Positions 30,663-42,334 are shown, counted from the stretch's first letter. The stretch: 64,000 bases of DNA from Sphingopyxis italica (GCF_011926545.1 NZ_JAATIT010000001.1:1382469-1446468); one strand, 5' to 3'. The notes: generated by a model from the sequence alone, not told the origin. Made by a program: numbers and translations.

Positions 30663-31241
30663 TCAGGCGGCTTCCTTTTCCTGCGCATCGATCGGGAAGG
30701 GGAAGCCGAACAGCTTGAGCAGTTCGCGGGCTTCTTCGTCCGTACGGGCGGTGGTGGTGACGATCACGTCCATGCCGCGCACCTGGTCGATGCGGTCATA
30801 GTTGATCTCGGGGAAGATGATCTGCTCTTTCAGGCCCATGGCATAGTTGCCACGGCCGTCGAAGCTGGTCGCCGACACGCCGCGAAAGTCGCGGATGCGC
30901 GGCATGGCGATCGTGATCAGACGGTCGAGGAATTCATACATGCGTTCGCGGCGCAGGGTCACCTTGCAGCCGATCGGCATGCCTTCGCGCAGCTTGAACT
31001 GTGCGATCGACTTCTTCGCCTTGGTCACGACGGGCTTCTGGCCGGCGATGAGTTCCATCTCGGCAGCGGCCGATTCGACCTTCTTCTTGTCCTGCGTGGC
31101 TTCGCCGACGCCCATGTTGAGCACGATCTTGTCGATCTTCGGCACTTCCATCACATTCTTGTAACCGAATTTCTCGGTCATCGCCTTGACGATCACATCG
31201 TCGTAGCGGGTGCGCATGCGCGGGGTGTAGTTATCAGCCAT
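30663..31241 (-). CDS. rplE: 50S ribosomal protein L5
   Basis: A 192-residue 5S-rRNA-binding protein at the subunit interface. [11 protein letters not shown] and the C-terminal [20 protein letters not shown] identify it. It overlaps the end of rplX by eight bases, so it is probably coupled to it. Confidence 0.97.
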   Translation of the reverse strand: MADNYTPRMRTRYDDVIVKAMTEKFGYKNVMEVPKIDKIVLNMGVGEATQDKKKVESAAAEMELIAGQKPVVTKAKKSIAQFKLREGMPIGCKVTLRRERMYEFLDRLITIAMPRIRDFRGVSATSFDGRGNYAMGLKEQIIFPEINYDRIDQVRGMDVIVTTTARTDEEARELLKLFGFPFPIDAQEKEAA

Positions 31242-31554
31242 TGATCGTCTCCCCGGACTTCACGGCCACGCGGACCTTCTTGCCGTCCTTGGTTTCAAAA
31301 CGAACGCGCGTCGGCTTGCCGGTCTTGGGATCGGCGAGCGCAACCTTGCTTGCGAACAGCGGCGCTTCCTTGCGTTCCAGACCGCCCTGCGGGTTGGTCT
31401 GGCTCGGCTTGCGGTGGCGCGTGATGACATTGACGCCCGCGACGACGACCTTGCCGTCCTTCGGCAGGCTCTGCGTCACTTCGCCGGTCTTGCCCTTGTC
31501 CTTGCCAGACAGGATGACAACCGTGTCGCCCTTCTTGATCTTTGCCATACCCAT
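31234..31554 (-). CDS. rplX: 50S ribosomal protein L24
   Basis: A 106-residue assembly-initiator protein with a KOW motif ([21 protein letters not shown], near residues 5-25). The ATG at 31554 follows GGAGG at ten bases; a second ATG at 31548 is also possible. It overlaps rplE. Confidence 0.96.
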   Translation of the reverse strand: MGMAKIKKGDTVVILSGKDKGKTGEVTQSLPKDGKVVVAGVNVITRHRKPSQTNPQGGLERKEAPLFASKVALADPKTGKPTRVRFETKDGKKVRVAVKSGETING

Positions 31555-31556
31555 GG

Positions 31557-31925
31557 TCAGAGAACCTCCGGTGCCAGGCTGATGATCTTCATATAGCCGC
31601 GGCCGCGCAGTTCGCGGACGACGGGGCCGAAGATACGGGTGCCGATGGGCTCTTCGTTCTTGTTGACGAGCACGGCGGCGTTGCTGTCGAAACGGATCAC
31701 CGAGCCATCGGCGCGGCGCACGTCCTTGGCGGTGCGAACGATGACGGCGCGATGCACGTCACCCTTCTTCACCTTGCCACGCGGCTGGGCTTCCTTGATC
31801 GACACGACGATCACGTCGCCGACGCCGGCGGTACGACGCTTCGACCCGCCCAGCACCTTGATGCACTGGACGCGCTTCGCGCCGCTGTTGTCGGCGACTT
31901 CCAATTGTGACTGCATCTGGATCAT
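31557..31925 (-). CDS. rplN: 50S ribosomal protein L14
   Basis: A 122-residue protein matching bacterial L14 over its full length: [18 protein letters not shown] at the start and [13 protein letters not shown] near the C-terminus. It binds near the 30S contact and is the docking site for the RsfS silencing factor in other bacteria. The 59-bp gap to rpsQ is a little wider than the neighbouring gaps. Confidence 0.97.
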   Translation of the reverse strand: MIQMQSQLEVADNSGAKRVQCIKVLGGSKRRTAGVGDVIVVSIKEAQPRGKVKKGDVHRAVIVRTAKDVRRADGSVIRFDSNAAVLVNKNEEPIGTRIFGPVVRELRGRGYMKIISLAPEVL

Positions 31926-31984
31926 CGATGCACTTCCTTCTTGTTTGGCCTACCGGGTAATCCCGGCGGTTCCGTGAATCTGCG

Positions 31985-32266
31985 TCAGCCTTCGGCCGGA
32001 GCTGCGGCGGGGGTCGCCGGCTTGCTGTGAGTGTCGACCTTGTCGAGCACCTTCCAGGTCTTCAGCTTCGAAATCGGCTTCGTTTCCTCGATACGGACGG
32101 TTTCGCCAGCCTTGATGGCGTTGTCCTCATCGTGGGCGTGATATTTCTTCGAGCGGCGGATGATCTTGCCGTACAGAGGGTGCTTCACCTTCCGTTCGAC
32201 CTTCACCACGACGGTCTTGTCGCCCTTGTCGGACACCACCGTGCCGGTCAGAATGCGCTTCGGCAT
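31985..32266 (-). CDS. rpsQ: 30S ribosomal protein S17
   Basis: A 93-residue OB-fold protein binding the 5' domain of 16S r[23 protein letters not shown] and [19 protein letters not shown] are diagnostic. The C-terminal tail is rich in Ala and Pro. Confidence 0.97.
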   Translation of the reverse strand: MPKRILTGTVVSDKGDKTVVVKVERKVKHPLYGKIIRRSKKYHAHDEDNAIKAGETVRIEETKPISKLKTWKVLDKVDTHSKPATPAAAPAEG

Positions 32267-32277
32267 CGATAGTCTCC

Positions 32278-32481
32278 TTACTTCGCGGCCGAGCGCGAAC
32301 GCTCGGTCTGCTGCGTCTTGATGCGGGCGATCGAGCGCCGCACTTCCTTGACGCGCGAGGCCTTTTCAAGCTGGCCGGTGGCCGCCTGGAAGCGGAGGTT
32401 GAACGCCTCGCGCTTCAGTTCGCCAAGCTGTTCGGCGAGCTGGTCGTCGGTCTTGGCCTTGAAATCTTCGGTCTTGGCCAT
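32278..32481 (-). CDS. rpmC: 50S ribosomal protein L29
   Basis: A 67-residue, two-helix protein at the polypeptide exit. [29 protein letters not shown] and the [11 protein letters not shown]-terminus are typical. It lies four bases after rplP. Confidence 0.97.
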   Translation of the reverse strand: MAKTEDFKAKTDDQLAEQLGELKREAFNLRFQAATGQLEKASRVKEVRRSIARIKTQQTERSRSAAK

Positions 32482-32485
32482 GTCC

Positions 32486-32917
32486 TTAACCCTCCAGGTG
32501 CGAGGTGTCGCCGAGGCGGGCGATCACCTTCGTCTTGATCGGCAGCTTCATCGCGGCGCGTTCGAACGCCAGCGCGGCCACGGGGCCGGGAACGCCGTCG
32601 AGTTCGAACAGGATGCGACCCGGCTTCACGCGCGCGGCCCAGAATTCCGGCGAACCCTTGCCCTTACCCATACGGACTTCGGCAGGCTTCGACGACACGG
32701 GGACGTCGGGGAAGATGCGGATCCACAAACGGCCCTGACGCTTGATCGCGCGGCTGATCGCACGGCGCGCCGCTTCGATCTGGCGCGCGGTGATGCGCTC
32801 GGGTTCCATCGCCTTCAGCCCGTAGGAGCCGAAGTTCAGGCTGGTGCCGCCCTTGGCATTGCCATGGATGCGGCCCTTGAAGGCCTTGCGGAACTTGGTT
32901 TTTTTCGGTTGCAGCAT
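32486..32917 (-). CDS. rplP: 50S ribosomal protein L16
   Basis: A 143-residue protein close to the peptidyl-transferase centre and A-site tRNA. The N-terminus [23 protein letters not shown] and the middle [30 protein letters not shown] are standard. The residue hydroxylated in E. coli L16 cannot be judged as modified from DNA. Confidence 0.97.
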   Translation of the reverse strand: MLQPKKTKFRKAFKGRIHGNAKGGTSLNFGSYGLKAMEPERITARQIEAARRAISRAIKRQGRLWIRIFPDVPVSSKPAEVRMGKGKGSPEFWAARVKPGRILFELDGVPGPVAALAFERAAMKLPIKTKVIARLGDTSHLEG

Positions 32918-32928
32918 GTCAGCAGTCC

Positions 32929-33636
32929 TTAGCGGCGATCTTCACGAGCCGGACGGACGCCGGTCGTCTGCGCATCGAGCATCAGACGGTCGGTCGCCAT
33001 CGGGTCGTGGCCGAGAATCTCGCCCTTGAAGATCCACACCTTGATCCCGCACACGCCATAGGCGGTGTGCGCGGTCGATTCGGCATAGTCGACGTTGGCG
33101 CGCAGCGTGTGCAGCGGCACCCGGCCCTCGCGATACCATTCGGTACGCGCGATTTCCGCGCCGCCGAGACGGCCAGCGCAGTTGATGCGGATGCCTTCGG
33201 CGCCGAGACGCATCGCCGACTGAACCGCGCGCTTCATGGCGCGGCGGAACGCGACGCGGCGTTCGAGCTGGTCGGCAATGCCCTGGCCGACAAGCTTGGC
33301 GTCGACTTCGGGCTTGCGGATTTCGACGATGTTCAGCGACACGTCGCTGTTCGTCAGTTCACCGAGCTTCTTGCGCAGCTTTTCGATGTCCGCGCCCTTC
33401 TTGCCGATGATGACACCCGGACGGGCGGCATAGATCGACACGCGGCACAGCTTGGCCGGGCGCTCGATCACGACCTTCGAGATCGCTGCCTGCGGCAGGG
33501 TCTTGAACACATATTGGCGGATCTTCAGATCCTCGACCAGCATGCGGCCATAGTCCTGACCTTCGGCGAACCAGCGGCTGTCCCAGGTGCGGTTGACCTG
33601 CAGGCGCAGGCCGATCGGATTGCTCTTCTGGCCCAT
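32929..33636 (-). CDS. rpsC: 30S ribosomal protein S3
   Basis: A 235-residue protein at the mRNA entry channel. [12 protein letters not shown] opens the family, and the KH domain lies around [19 protein letters not shown]. The start at 33636 gives this N-terminus; the frame stays open upstream into rplV but without the family pattern. It lies two bases from rplV. Confidence 0.97.
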   Translation of the reverse strand: MGQKSNPIGLRLQVNRTWDSRWFAEGQDYGRMLVEDLKIRQYVFKTLPQAAISKVVIERPAKLCRVSIYAARPGVIIGKKGADIEKLRKKLGELTNSDVSLNIVEIRKPEVDAKLVGQGIADQLERRVAFRRAMKRAVQSAMRLGAEGIRINCAGRLGGAEIARTEWYREGRVPLHTLRANVDYAESTAHTAYGVCGIKVWIFKGEILGHDPMATDRLMLDAQTTGVRPAREDRR

Positions 33637-33637
33637 C

Positions 33638-34018
33638 TTACGCCTCTTCTTCCTGTTCGCGGACGACGATGCGGATGCGGCTGAACGGCTTGACGATCCG
33701 GGTCGACTTGCCGCGGCCACGAGCGTGCCAGCGCTTCATCGAGATCGACTTGCCGACGCTGGCTTCCTGGATGACCAGGGCATCAACATCGAGGTTGTGG
33801 TTGTTTTCCGCGTTGGCGACGGCGCTGGCGAGAACCTTGCGCACGTCGACGGCCATCGCCTTCTTCGAGAAGGTGAGGATGTTCATCGCGTCTTCGACCT
33901 TGCGGCCACGGATCAGCGCGGCAACGAGGTTCAGCTTCTGGGCCGAGCCGCGGATCTGCGTGCCGACCGAGAGCGCCTCATTGTCCGCAACGCGGCGGGG
34001 GGACTTTTCCTTGCCCAT
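33638..34018 (-). CDS. rplV: 50S ribosomal protein L22
   Basis: A 126-residue protein lining the exit tunnel. Its long beta-hairpin is visible around [23 protein letters not shown]. Its start shares one base with the rpsS stop codon (TAATG). Confidence 0.97.
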   Translation of the reverse strand: MGKEKSPRRVADNEALSVGTQIRGSAQKLNLVAALIRGRKVEDAMNILTFSKKAMAVDVRKVLASAVANAENNHNLDVDALVIQEASVGKSISMKRWHARGRGKSTRIVKPFSRIRIVVREQEEEA

Positions 34019-34293
34019 TAGCGTTTGCCCTTCTTGTCAGCCGCGTGGCCGGGGAAGAAGCGCGTCGGCGCGAATTCACCCAGCTTCATGCCGACCATGT
34101 CTTCATTGACCGACACCGGCACGAACTTGCGGCCGTTGTAGACGTTGAAGGTCAGCCCGACGAACTGCGGCAGGATGGTGGACCGGCGCGACCAGGTTTT
34201 GATAGGCGCAGAGCTGCTGCCTTCCTGGGCCGTTTCGGCTTTCTTGAGGAGATGGAGGTCCACGAAAGGACCCTTCCAGACCGAGCGAGCCAT
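34018..34293 (-). CDS. rpsS: 30S ribosomal protein S19
   Basis: A 91-residue protein of the 30S head. [18 protein letters not shown] and the C-terminal GHKLGEF-like segment [26 protein letters not shown] match the family. Confidence 0.97.
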   Translation of the reverse strand: MARSVWKGPFVDLHLLKKAETAQEGSSSAPIKTWSRRSTILPQFVGLTFNVYNGRKFVPVSVNEDMVGMKLGEFAPTRFFPGHAADKKGKR

Positions 34294-34296
34294 GGC

Positions 34297-35133
34297 TTAC
34301 CTCTTCTTCTTCGCGTGACGCGACCGGATGATCATCTTGTCGGTCGATTTGTTGTGACGGGTACGAGCACCCTTGGTCGGCTTGCCCCACGGAGTAACCG
34401 GATGACGGCCACCCGAGGTGCGGCCTTCACCACCACCGTGCGGGTGATCGACCGGGTTCTTCGCGACGCCGCGCGTCAGCGGACGCTTGCCGAGCCAGCG
34501 GTTGCGGCCGGCCTTGCCCAGGTTGGTGTTCTGGTTGTCGGGGTTCGACACCGCACCGACCGTGCCCATGCACTCGCCGCGGATATAACGCTGTTCGCCC
34601 GAACCGAGACGCACGATGACGAGACCGCGGTCACGACCGACGACCTGCGCATAGGTGCCGGCCGAACGGGCGATCTGGCCGCCCTTGCCCGGCTTCATCT
34701 CGATATTGTGGACGATCGTGCCGACCGGCATCTGCGACAATTCCATCGCATTGCCCGGCTTCACGTCGGTCTTCTTGCCGGCAACGACGGTGTCGCCCAC
34801 GGCCAGACGCTGCGGCGCCAGAATGTAGGTCTGCTCACCGTCTTCATACTTGACGAGCGCGATGAAGGCCGTGCGGTTGGGGTCATATTCCAGACGCTCG
34901 ACGGTAGCCGGCATGTCCCACTTGCGACGCTTGAAGTCGATGAAGCGGTACTTCTGCTTGTGGCCGCCGGCGATGCCGCGCGAGGTCACATGACCCTTGT
35001 TGTTGCGGCCACCGGTCTTGCGCTTGCCTTCGGTCAGCGCCTTGACGGGCTTGCCCTTCCACAGCGACGATTTGTCGACGAGGATCAGGCCGCGCTGCGC
35101 GGGGCTGGTCGGATTATAGGATTTAAGTGCCAT
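34297..35133 (-). CDS. rplB: 50S ribosomal protein L2
   Basis: A 278-residue protein essential for subunit association and peptidyl transfer. The N-terminal [38 protein letters not shown] and the C-terminal [23 protein letters not shown], which contains the conserved His region, are all present. It lies two to three bases from its neighbours. Confidence 0.98.
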   Translation of the reverse strand: MALKSYNPTSPAQRGLILVDKSSLWKGKPVKALTEGKRKTGGRNNKGHVTSRGIAGGHKQKYRFIDFKRRKWDMPATVERLEYDPNRTAFIALVKYEDGEQTYILAPQRLAVGDTVVAGKKTDVKPGNAMELSQMPVGTIVHNIEMKPGKGGQIARSAGTYAQVVGRDRGLVIVRLGSGEQRYIRGECMGTVGAVSNPDNQNTNLGKAGRNRWLGKRPLTRGVAKNPVDHPHGGGEGRTSGGRHPVTPWGKPTKGARTRHNKSTDKMIIRSRHAKKKR

Positions 35134-35135
35134 GG

Positions 35136-35447
35136 TCAGCGCACTCCTTCGGTGATGTCGATCGACTGGCCTTCGGCCAGACGAACGATCGCCTTCTTCA
35201 CGTCGCTGCGGGTGTAGGGCTTGCCCTTCCAGCGCTTGGTCTTGCCCTTGGTGATCAGCGTGTTGACGCTCAATACCTTGACATCGAACAGCGCCTCGAC
35301 GGCGGCCTTGATGGCGGGCTTGGTCGCGTCGTTCGCGACCTTGAACACCACCGCGTCATTTTCGCTGAGCAGCGTCGACTTTTCGGTGATCACCGGAGCG
35401 AGGATCACGTCATAGTGACGCGCGTCGATGGTTTTTGCCTTAGCCAT
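35136..35447 (-). CDS. rplW: 50S ribosomal protein L23
   Basis: A 103-residue exit-site protein that docks trigger factor and [25 protein letters not shown] and [27 protein letters not shown] are typical. It overlaps the end of rplD by eight bases. Confidence 0.97.
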   Translation of the reverse strand: MAKAKTIDARHYDVILAPVITEKSTLLSENDAVVFKVANDATKPAIKAAVEALFDVKVLSVNTLITKGKTKRWKGKPYTRSDVKKAIVRLAEGQSIDITEGVR

Positions 35448-36066
35448 TGCAGCGGGCCTCCAGCTGTTCGACCGCCGCGCGGGTCAGGACCAGCGTGTCG
35501 GCACGGATGATGTCATAGACATTGGCACCGATGGCGGGCAGCGCGTCGACACCGATGAGGTTGGCCGAAGCCATTGCGAAGCTTTCGTGCACCGCGTCAC
35601 CGTCGATGAAGAGGGCGCGATTGCCGAGTTCGAGCTTGCCGAGCTTGCCGGCCAGCGCCTTGGTCTTCGCGTCCTTGAGCTCGAGCGTGTCGATGACGAC
35701 GAGCTTGCCGCCCTTCGCCTTGTCGCTCAAGGCCATCTTCAGGCCGAGGGTGCGGATCTTCTTGTTCAGCGAGTGGCCGAAGGTGCGGGCACGGGGGCCA
35801 TGCGCCTTACCACCACCGATGAAGATCGGCGCCTTGCGATCGCCGTGACGTGCGGTACCGCCGCCCTTCTGACGACCGAACTTCTTGCCGGTGCGCGACA
35901 CGTCGCTGCGTTCGCGGGCGGCACGAGCCGGACCACGGCGCTTTTCGAGCTGCCAGGCCACGACGCGATGCAGGATGTCGGCGCGGGCGTCGACACCGAA
36001 GACGTCGTCGTTGAGATCGATGTCGGTGCCGGCTTTGCCGTCGAGGGTCTGAACCTTGACCTTCAT
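35440..36066 (-). CDS. rplD: 50S ribosomal protein L4
   Basis: A 208-residue exit-tunnel protein. The tunnel loop around [23 protein letters not shown] is intact. In E. coli L4 also represses its own (S10) operon by binding the leader RNA; here the only large structured leader precedes rplC, two genes upstream. It overlaps rplW. Confidence 0.97.
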   Translation of the reverse strand: MKVKVQTLDGKAGTDIDLNDDVFGVDARADILHRVVAWQLEKRRGPARAARERSDVSRTGKKFGRQKGGGTARHGDRKAPIFIGGGKAHGPRARTFGHSLNKKIRTLGLKMALSDKAKGGKLVVIDTLELKDAKTKALAGKLGKLELGNRALFIDGDAVHESFAMASANLIGVDALPAIGANVYDIIRADTLVLTRAAVEQLEARCNG

Positions 36067-36068
36067 GA

Positions 36069-36842
36069 TCAGGACTCCTGTGCGCCGTCGGTGGCCGCGG
36101 TGTCGACGACGGTTTCTTCGACCGGCGTTTCGACCGGCGCGTCAGCCGGGGCATCGTTGGTGTTGGCCGCGCTCTTGACGCCCGCCGGATAGGGGGCCTC
36201 CGGGTGGCGGGGCAGCTTCACCGCATCGCGGACGAGCAACCAGCCGCCCTTCGAACCAGGGACCGAGCCCTTGACGAAGAGAAGGCCGCGCTCGACGTCG
36301 GTGCGGACGATTTCGAGATTCTGCTGGGTGCGGTTGCGCGCGCCCATGTGGCCGGCCATCTTCTTGTTCTTGAAGACGCGGCCCGGATCCTGGCGGTTAC
36401 CGGTCGAACCATGCGCACGGTGGCTGATCGAAACACCGTGGGTCGCGCGCATGCCGCCGAAACCCCAGCGCTTCATCGCACCGGCAAAGCCCTTACCCTG
36501 GGTCACGCCCTGGATGTCGACGATCTGGCCGGCGACGAAGTGGTCGGCCGACAGTTCGGCGCCGACGTCGAGCGCCGCGTCGTCGGCGACGCGGAATTCG
36601 ACGAGCTTCGCCTTGGGCTCGACTTCGGCCTTGCCATAGGCGCCGCGCTGCGGCTTGGCGACGTTCTTCGCCTTGGCCGAACCGGCACCGAGTTGAACGG
36701 CCACATAGCCGTCACGTTCTTTATCGCGCACGGAGACGACCTGGCAGCCTTCGAGGCTCAGGACGGTGACGGGCACGTGGCGGCCGTCGTCCTGAAACAG
36801 GCGGGTCATCCCCATTTTCTTCGCGATCACGCCAGTACGCAT
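36069..36842 (-). CDS. rplC: 50S ribosomal protein L3 with C-terminal extension
   Basis: A 257-residue early-assembly protein of the 50S subunit. The start is [41 protein letters not shown] near residues 127-151 is the conserved core facing the peptidyl-transferase centre. Residues from about 217 onward form an acidic Pro/Ala/Val/Thr tail ending in DGAQES, absent in E. coli. The ATG at 36842 follows GAGGAG seven bases upstream. It is preceded by a 299-nt structured spacer. Confidence 0.97.
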   Translation of the reverse strand: MRTGVIAKKMGMTRLFQDDGRHVPVTVLSLEGCQVVSVRDKERDGYVAVQLGAGSAKAKNVAKPQRGAYGKAEVEPKAKLVEFRVADDAALDVGAELSADHFVAGQIVDIQGVTQGKGFAGAMKRWGFGGMRATHGVSISHRAHGSTGNRQDPGRVFKNKKMAGHMGARNRTQQNLEIVRTDVERGLLFVKGSVPGSKGGWLLVRDAVKLPRHPEAPYPAGVKSAANTNDAPADAPVETPVEETVVDTAATDGAQES

Positions 36843-37141
36843 GATCATACTCCTCAACAGAGGCCGGGCGGACCATTCCGCACGGCTTGCGGGACCCATC
36901 AAGGCGTTGCCCCAATGGAACCCTCCCAGCCCAAAATTTCGATACATCGCCCCGTCCGGGCTGAGGTGCCGCCATCCCGAAGGAGAAGCGGCGAGACGGG
37001 GGACGCAGCCCGGTCGTAATGGCTTCCGGAGAAACCGACCGGCGGTATCCACCCTATCGTCGGTCCGGATCGCTCCGGACGATGCAGGCGGCGAACCGCC
37101 TGCCGATAGAGACCCCGGTTTTCACCGGGGCTTCGCTGGCC
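36843..37141 (-). promoter_or_regulatory. Structured RNA in the rpsJ-rplC spacer (candidate r-protein leader)
   Basis: On the transcribed (minus) strand the gap folds as follows. The rpsJ stop codon sits in the loop of a 7-bp hairpin (37135-37151). A 7-bp stem with GAAA loop is at 37113-37130. A closing helix ctatcg/cgatag (37104-37109 with 37054-37059) encloses two hairpins: caggcgg-TTCG-ccgcctg (37085-37102) and gtccgga-GCGA-tccggac (37063-37080). A further helix ccccgtc/gacgggg (36950-36956 with 36995-37001) encloses a gccgc/gcggc stem. No T-run follows any stem, so this is not a plain terminator. Pairing was read by eye. Confidence 0.6.
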
Positions 37142-37453
37142 TTAGGCCAGCTTGATCTCAACGTTCACGCCCGCGGCGAGATCGAGCTTCATCAGCGCGT
37201 CGACCGTCTGCGGGGTGGGCTGCACGATGTCGAGCAGCCGCTTGTGGGTGCGCACCTCGAACTGCTCGCGCGACTTTTTGTCGACATGCGGGCCGCGGTT
37301 CACGGTGAATTTTTCAATACGCGTCGGAAGCGGGATCGGGCCGCGAATAAGCGCTCCGGTACGACGTGCCGTATCGGCAATGTCGGTGGTGGCCTGATCG
37401 AGCACGCGGTGATCAAAGGCCTTCAGGCGAATGCGAATATTCTGCGTTTCCAT
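37142..37453 (-). CDS. rpsJ: 30S ribosomal protein S10
   Basis: A 103-residue protein that also serves as NusE in antitermination. [31 protein letters not shown] and [29 protein letters not shown] match the family. It starts the S10 group but is separated from tuf by 148 bp with a strong hairpin, and from rplC by a 299-bp structured region. Confidence 0.98.
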   Translation of the reverse strand: METQNIRIRLKAFDHRVLDQATTDIADTARRTGALIRGPIPLPTRIEKFTVNRGPHVDKKSREQFEVRTHKRLLDIVQPTPQTVDALMKLDLAAGVNVEIKLA

Positions 37454-37555
37454 GACTATTCCAGTCGAATCCCGTCTAACGATGCGAAAGAGCCGAAATG
37501 GCCTGCTCCGATTTCCGCGTGGAAACCGGATCGGCCATCAAAATTCTTTAAGCTA

Positions 37556-37591
37556 CGAGCCGCGCGAATCAGTTCCGAATCGCGCGGCTCG
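37556..37591 (-). terminator. Strong hairpin after tuf
   Basis: A perfect 12-bp stem, cgagccgcgcga/tcgcgcggctcg, with a 12-nt loop starts about ten bases after the tuf stop. On the minus strand it is followed by the AT-rich stretch tagcttaaagaattttg. It probably ends or attenuates str-operon transcription before rpsJ. Confidence 0.6.
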
Positions 37592-37601
37592 CGGCCCTAT
37601 A

Positions 37602-38795
37602 TTACTTTGTGACGGTTGCCACAACCCCTGCGCCGACCGTGCGGCCACCTTCGCGAATTGCGAAGCGGAGACCCGGGTCCATGGCGATCGGAGCGATCAG
37701 CTTGACCGACAGCTGGACGTTGTCGCCCGGCATGACCATCTCGGTGCCCTCGGGGAGGATGACCTCACCGGTGACGTCGGTGGTGCGGAAGTAGAACTGC
37801 GGACGATAGTTCGCGAAGAACGGCGTGTGACGGCCGCCTTCGTCCTTCGACAGGACGTACACTTCCGAGGTGAACTCGGTGTGCGGCGTGATCGAGCCGG
37901 GCTTCGCCAGAACCTGGCCACGCTCGACTTCTTCACGGCCGACGCCGCGGATCAGCGCACCGACGTTGTCGCCAGCCTGACCCTGGTCGAGCAGCTTGCG
38001 GAACATTTCGACGCCGGTGACGACGGTCTTCTTGGTGTCCTTGATGCCGACGATTTCGACTTCTTCACCCACCTTGACGACGCCGGTTTCGATACGGCCG
38101 GTCACGACGGTACCGCGACCCGAGATCGAGAACACGTCTTCGATCGGCATCAGGAAGGGCTTGTCGAGCGGACGTTCCGGCTGCGGGATCCACGCATCGA
38201 CGGCCGCCATCAGCTTCAGGATCGCGTCCTTGCCGATGTTGTCGTCGCGACCTTCGAGGGCGGCGAGAGCCGAACCCGGAATGATCGGGATATTGTCGCC
38301 GTCGAAGTCGCGCTTCGAAAGTTCTTCGCGGATTTCGAGCTCGACGAGTTCGAGCAGTTCGGGATCGTCGAGCTGGTCGACCTTGTTGAGGAAGACGACC
38401 ATCGTCGGAACGCCGACCTGCTTCGCGAGCAGGATGTGCTCCTTCGTCTGCGGCATCGGGCCGTCAGCGGCCGACACGACGAGGATCGCGCCGTCCATCT
38501 GGGCGGCACCGGTGATCATGTTCTTCACATAGTCGGCGTGGCCCGGGCAATCGACATGCGCATAGTGGCGGCCGTCGGTTTCATATTCGACGTGGGCGGT
38601 CGAAATGGTGATGCCGCGCTCGCGCTCTTCGGGCGCCTTGTCGATGTTCGCGAAGTCGACGGCCGCGTTACCCGCGACGTTTTCCGCGAGGATCTTGGTG
38701 ATCGCTGCGGTCAGCGAGGTCTTGCCATGGTCGACGTGACCGATGGTGCCGATGTTGCAGTGCGGCTTCGTCCGCTCAAATTTAGCCTTGGCCAT
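37602..38795 (-). CDS. tuf: Elongation factor Tu
   Basis: A 397-residue GTPase that delivers aminoacyl-tRNA. The G1 motif GHVDHGKTS (19-27), G3 DCPGHAD, G4 NKVD near 136 and G5 SAL are all present. It follows fusA with a 152-bp spacer holding two related hairpins. It is the only tuf copy in the window. Confidence 0.98.
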   Translation of the reverse strand: MAKAKFERTKPHCNIGTIGHVDHGKTSLTAAITKILAENVAGNAAVDFANIDKAPEERERGITISTAHVEYETDGRHYAHVDCPGHADYVKNMITGAAQMDGAILVVSAADGPMPQTKEHILLAKQVGVPTMVVFLNKVDQLDDPELLELVELEIREELSKRDFDGDNIPIIPGSALAALEGRDDNIGKDAILKLMAAVDAWIPQPERPLDKPFLMPIEDVFSISGRGTVVTGRIETGVVKVGEEVEIVGIKDTKKTVVTGVEMFRKLLDQGQAGDNVGALIRGVGREEVERGQVLAKPGSITPHTEFTSEVYVLSKDEGGRHTPFFANYRPQFYFRTTDVTGEVILPEGTEMVMPGDNVQLSVKLIAPIAMDPGLRFAIREGGRTVGAGVVATVTK

Positions 38796-38878
38796 GATGT
38801 ATAACCTTCTTGTTCAATGTTTGCGTTGATCAGTCCTGGACGAGCCTGCTGAATCAGGCGCCGCCATTAGTAGGTCTT

Positions 38879-38938
38879 GTCGCGCGGTGCAAGTCCGCGC
38901 TTATTCGGGTCTCGCCGCGCGGTGCAAGCCCGCGCGGC
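38879..38938 (-). promoter_or_regulatory. Tandem related hairpins in the fusA-tuf spacer
   Basis: Two copies of a 22-bp unit, 38879-38900 and 38914-38935, start 35 bp apart. The fusA-proximal copy forms a perfect 9-bp stem gccgcgcgg/ccgcgcggc (38914-38938); the other forms a 6-bp stem gcgcgg/ccgcgc (38882-38900). On the transcript both loops contain CTTGCA. They lie between the fusA stop and the tuf start and may adjust tuf expression relative to fusA. Confidence 0.55.
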
Positions 38939-38947
38939 TTTGACCCA

Positions 38948-41041
<2,094 letters not shown>

Positions 41042-41060
41042 GAGAGATTCCTTAAGGCTG

Positions 41061-41085
41061 GGGGGAGGCGGTGACCGCCTCCCCC
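41061..41085 (-). promoter_or_regulatory. Hairpin upstream of fusA
   Basis: A perfect 11-bp GC-rich stem, gggggaggcgg/ccgcctccccc, with a 3-nt loop ends about 20 nt before the fusA ATG, just upstream of its AAGGA ribosome-binding site, in the 60-nt rpsG-fusA spacer. The position would allow control of fusA translation or mRNA processing. Confidence 0.5.
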
Positions 41086-41101
41086 AATATAGGAAGTGAA
41101 A

Positions 41102-41572
41102 TTACCAGCGGTAGTGCGAGAAAGCGCGGTTCGCTTCGGCCATCCGGTGCGTGTCTTCGCGCTTCTTCACCGCGTTGCCGCGGTTGTTCGACGCGTCGAG
41201 TAATTCGCCCGACAGGCGCGCGGCCATCGTGGTTTCGCTGCGGTTGCGCGCGGCGGTGATCAGCCAGCGAATCGCGAGCGCCTGCGCACGTTCGGGACGG
41301 ACTTCGACCGGAACCTGATAGGTCGCACCGCCGACGCGGCGGCTGCGGACTTCGATGTTCGGGCGGATGTTCGCCAGCGCTTCGTGGAACACTCCGATGG
41401 GTTCCTTCTTGGCGCGGGCTTCGACCGACTCGAGCGCACCGTATACGATGCTTTCGGCGACGGACTTCTTCCCGTCCAGCATGACGCTGTTCATGAATTT
41501 CGACAGCACCGTATCACCGAAACGGGGATCGGGCAGGATTTCGCGGCGTTCAGGACGACGACGACGAGCCAT
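41102..41572 (-). CDS. rpsG: 30S ribosomal protein S7
   Basis: A 156-residue primary assembly protein of the 30S head. [20 protein letters not shown] and [24 protein letters not shown] are typical. In E. coli S7 represses the str operon by binding the rpsL-rpsG spacer; here a hairpin also exists in that spacer. Confidence 0.97.
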   Translation of the reverse strand: MARRRRPERREILPDPRFGDTVLSKFMNSVMLDGKKSVAESIVYGALESVEARAKKEPIGVFHEALANIRPNIEVRSRRVGGATYQVPVEVRPERAQALAIRWLITAARNRSETTMAARLSGELLDASNNRGNAVKKREDTHRMAEANRAFSHYRW

Positions 41573-41592
41573 AGGGTATTCCTTTACAACAG

Positions 41593-41620
41593 CATCCCGG
41601 CGCAGCGCGCTCGCGGGATG
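41593..41620 (-). promoter_or_regulatory. Hairpin in the rpsL-rpsG spacer
   Basis: A 7-bp stem catcccg/cgggatg encloses a short GC-rich inner stem (gcgc/gcgc). It lies between the rpsL stop and the rpsG start, the same location as the S7 target in E. coli. No sequence similarity to the E. coli site was judged. Confidence 0.45.
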
Positions 41621-41644
41621 ATCAAATAGCCGAAAAAGCGGTCC

Positions 41645-42016
41645 TTACTTCGGACGCTTCGCACCGTATTTCGAACGGCTCTGCTTGCGGTCCTTCACAC
41701 CCTGCGTATCGAGCACGCCGCGCAGGACGTGGTAACGCACACCGGGAAGATCGCGGACACGACCGCCGCGGATCAGCACGACGCTGTGTTCCTGGAGGTT
41801 GTGGCCTTCGCCCGGGATGTAGGTGATGACTTCGCGCTGGTTGGTCAGGCGGACCTTCGCAACCTTGCGGAGCGCCGAGTTCGGCTTTTTCGGGGTCGTC
41901 GTGTAGACACGGGTGCAAACGCCGCGCTTTTGCGGGTTTGCGTCCATCGCCGGGACCTTGGACTTCACCTTCTGGGGAGTCCGGCCCTTGCGGACCAGCT
42001 GGTTGATCGTGGGCAT
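41645..42016 (-). CDS. rpsL: 30S ribosomal protein S12
   Basis: A 123-residue decoding-centre protein. [27 protein letters not shown] and [19 protein letters not shown] mark the family. Lys43, the first streptomycin hot spot, is kept. Position 88, lysine in E. coli and most bacteria, is arginine here (codon CGC at 41753-41755, minus strand). The start at 42016 gives the normal N-terminus. Confidence 0.98.
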   Translation of the reverse strand: MPTINQLVRKGRTPQKVKSKVPAMDANPQKRGVCTRVYTTTPKKPNSALRKVAKVRLTNQREVITYIPGEGHNLQEHSVVLIRGGRVRDLPGVRYHVLRGVLDTQGVKDRKQSRSKYGAKRPK

Positions 42017-42334
42017 GAATGCTTCACCTTTAAATGTCCGCCCATCAAAGCGAACGGTTACTGTACCGCGGTGGATGAAGCTCCGGCCGCTAACCCGCCA
42101 AAAATGGCGAAAAACGGCCGACCTGATAACAGCAAAAGACCCCGGCGGATCGCTAAGATCTTCCGGAGGCTCCATCCGCGCCAGCAATGTTCAAGCGCTG
42201 TTGCAACTGAAAGAGGCGGCAAACCGCCCTTTTCGGTCGAGCGCGCCCCTAGACCCGATTCCCCTTGTGGTCAAGAGGGGCGGGTCGAGGGCAGGCAATA
42301 TTGTTGCGCCGGGCCGGACGGGCTATCGGGAGCC
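42017..42334 (-). promoter_or_regulatory. rpsL promoter and leader region
   Basis: A 318-bp gap with no gene. On the minus strand a candidate promoter has TTGACC (42269-42274), a 15-bp spacer and TCTAGG (42248-42253), followed by GGCGCG. Downstream are the hairpin ggcgg/ccgcc (42215-42228) and a two-part hairpin with outer stem cggccg/cggccg (42084-42120) around cgcc/ggcg and U-rich loops. The leader would be about 225 nt long. The region must also hold the promoter of the divergent glycosylase gene. Confidence 0.45.

Noticed and set aside
36843-37141. Reading the rpsJ-rplC hairpins as an ordinary intrinsic terminator
   Set aside because: None of the stems is followed by a T-run on the transcribed strand, and a terminator here would cut off most of the S10 genes. 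A structured leader fits better.
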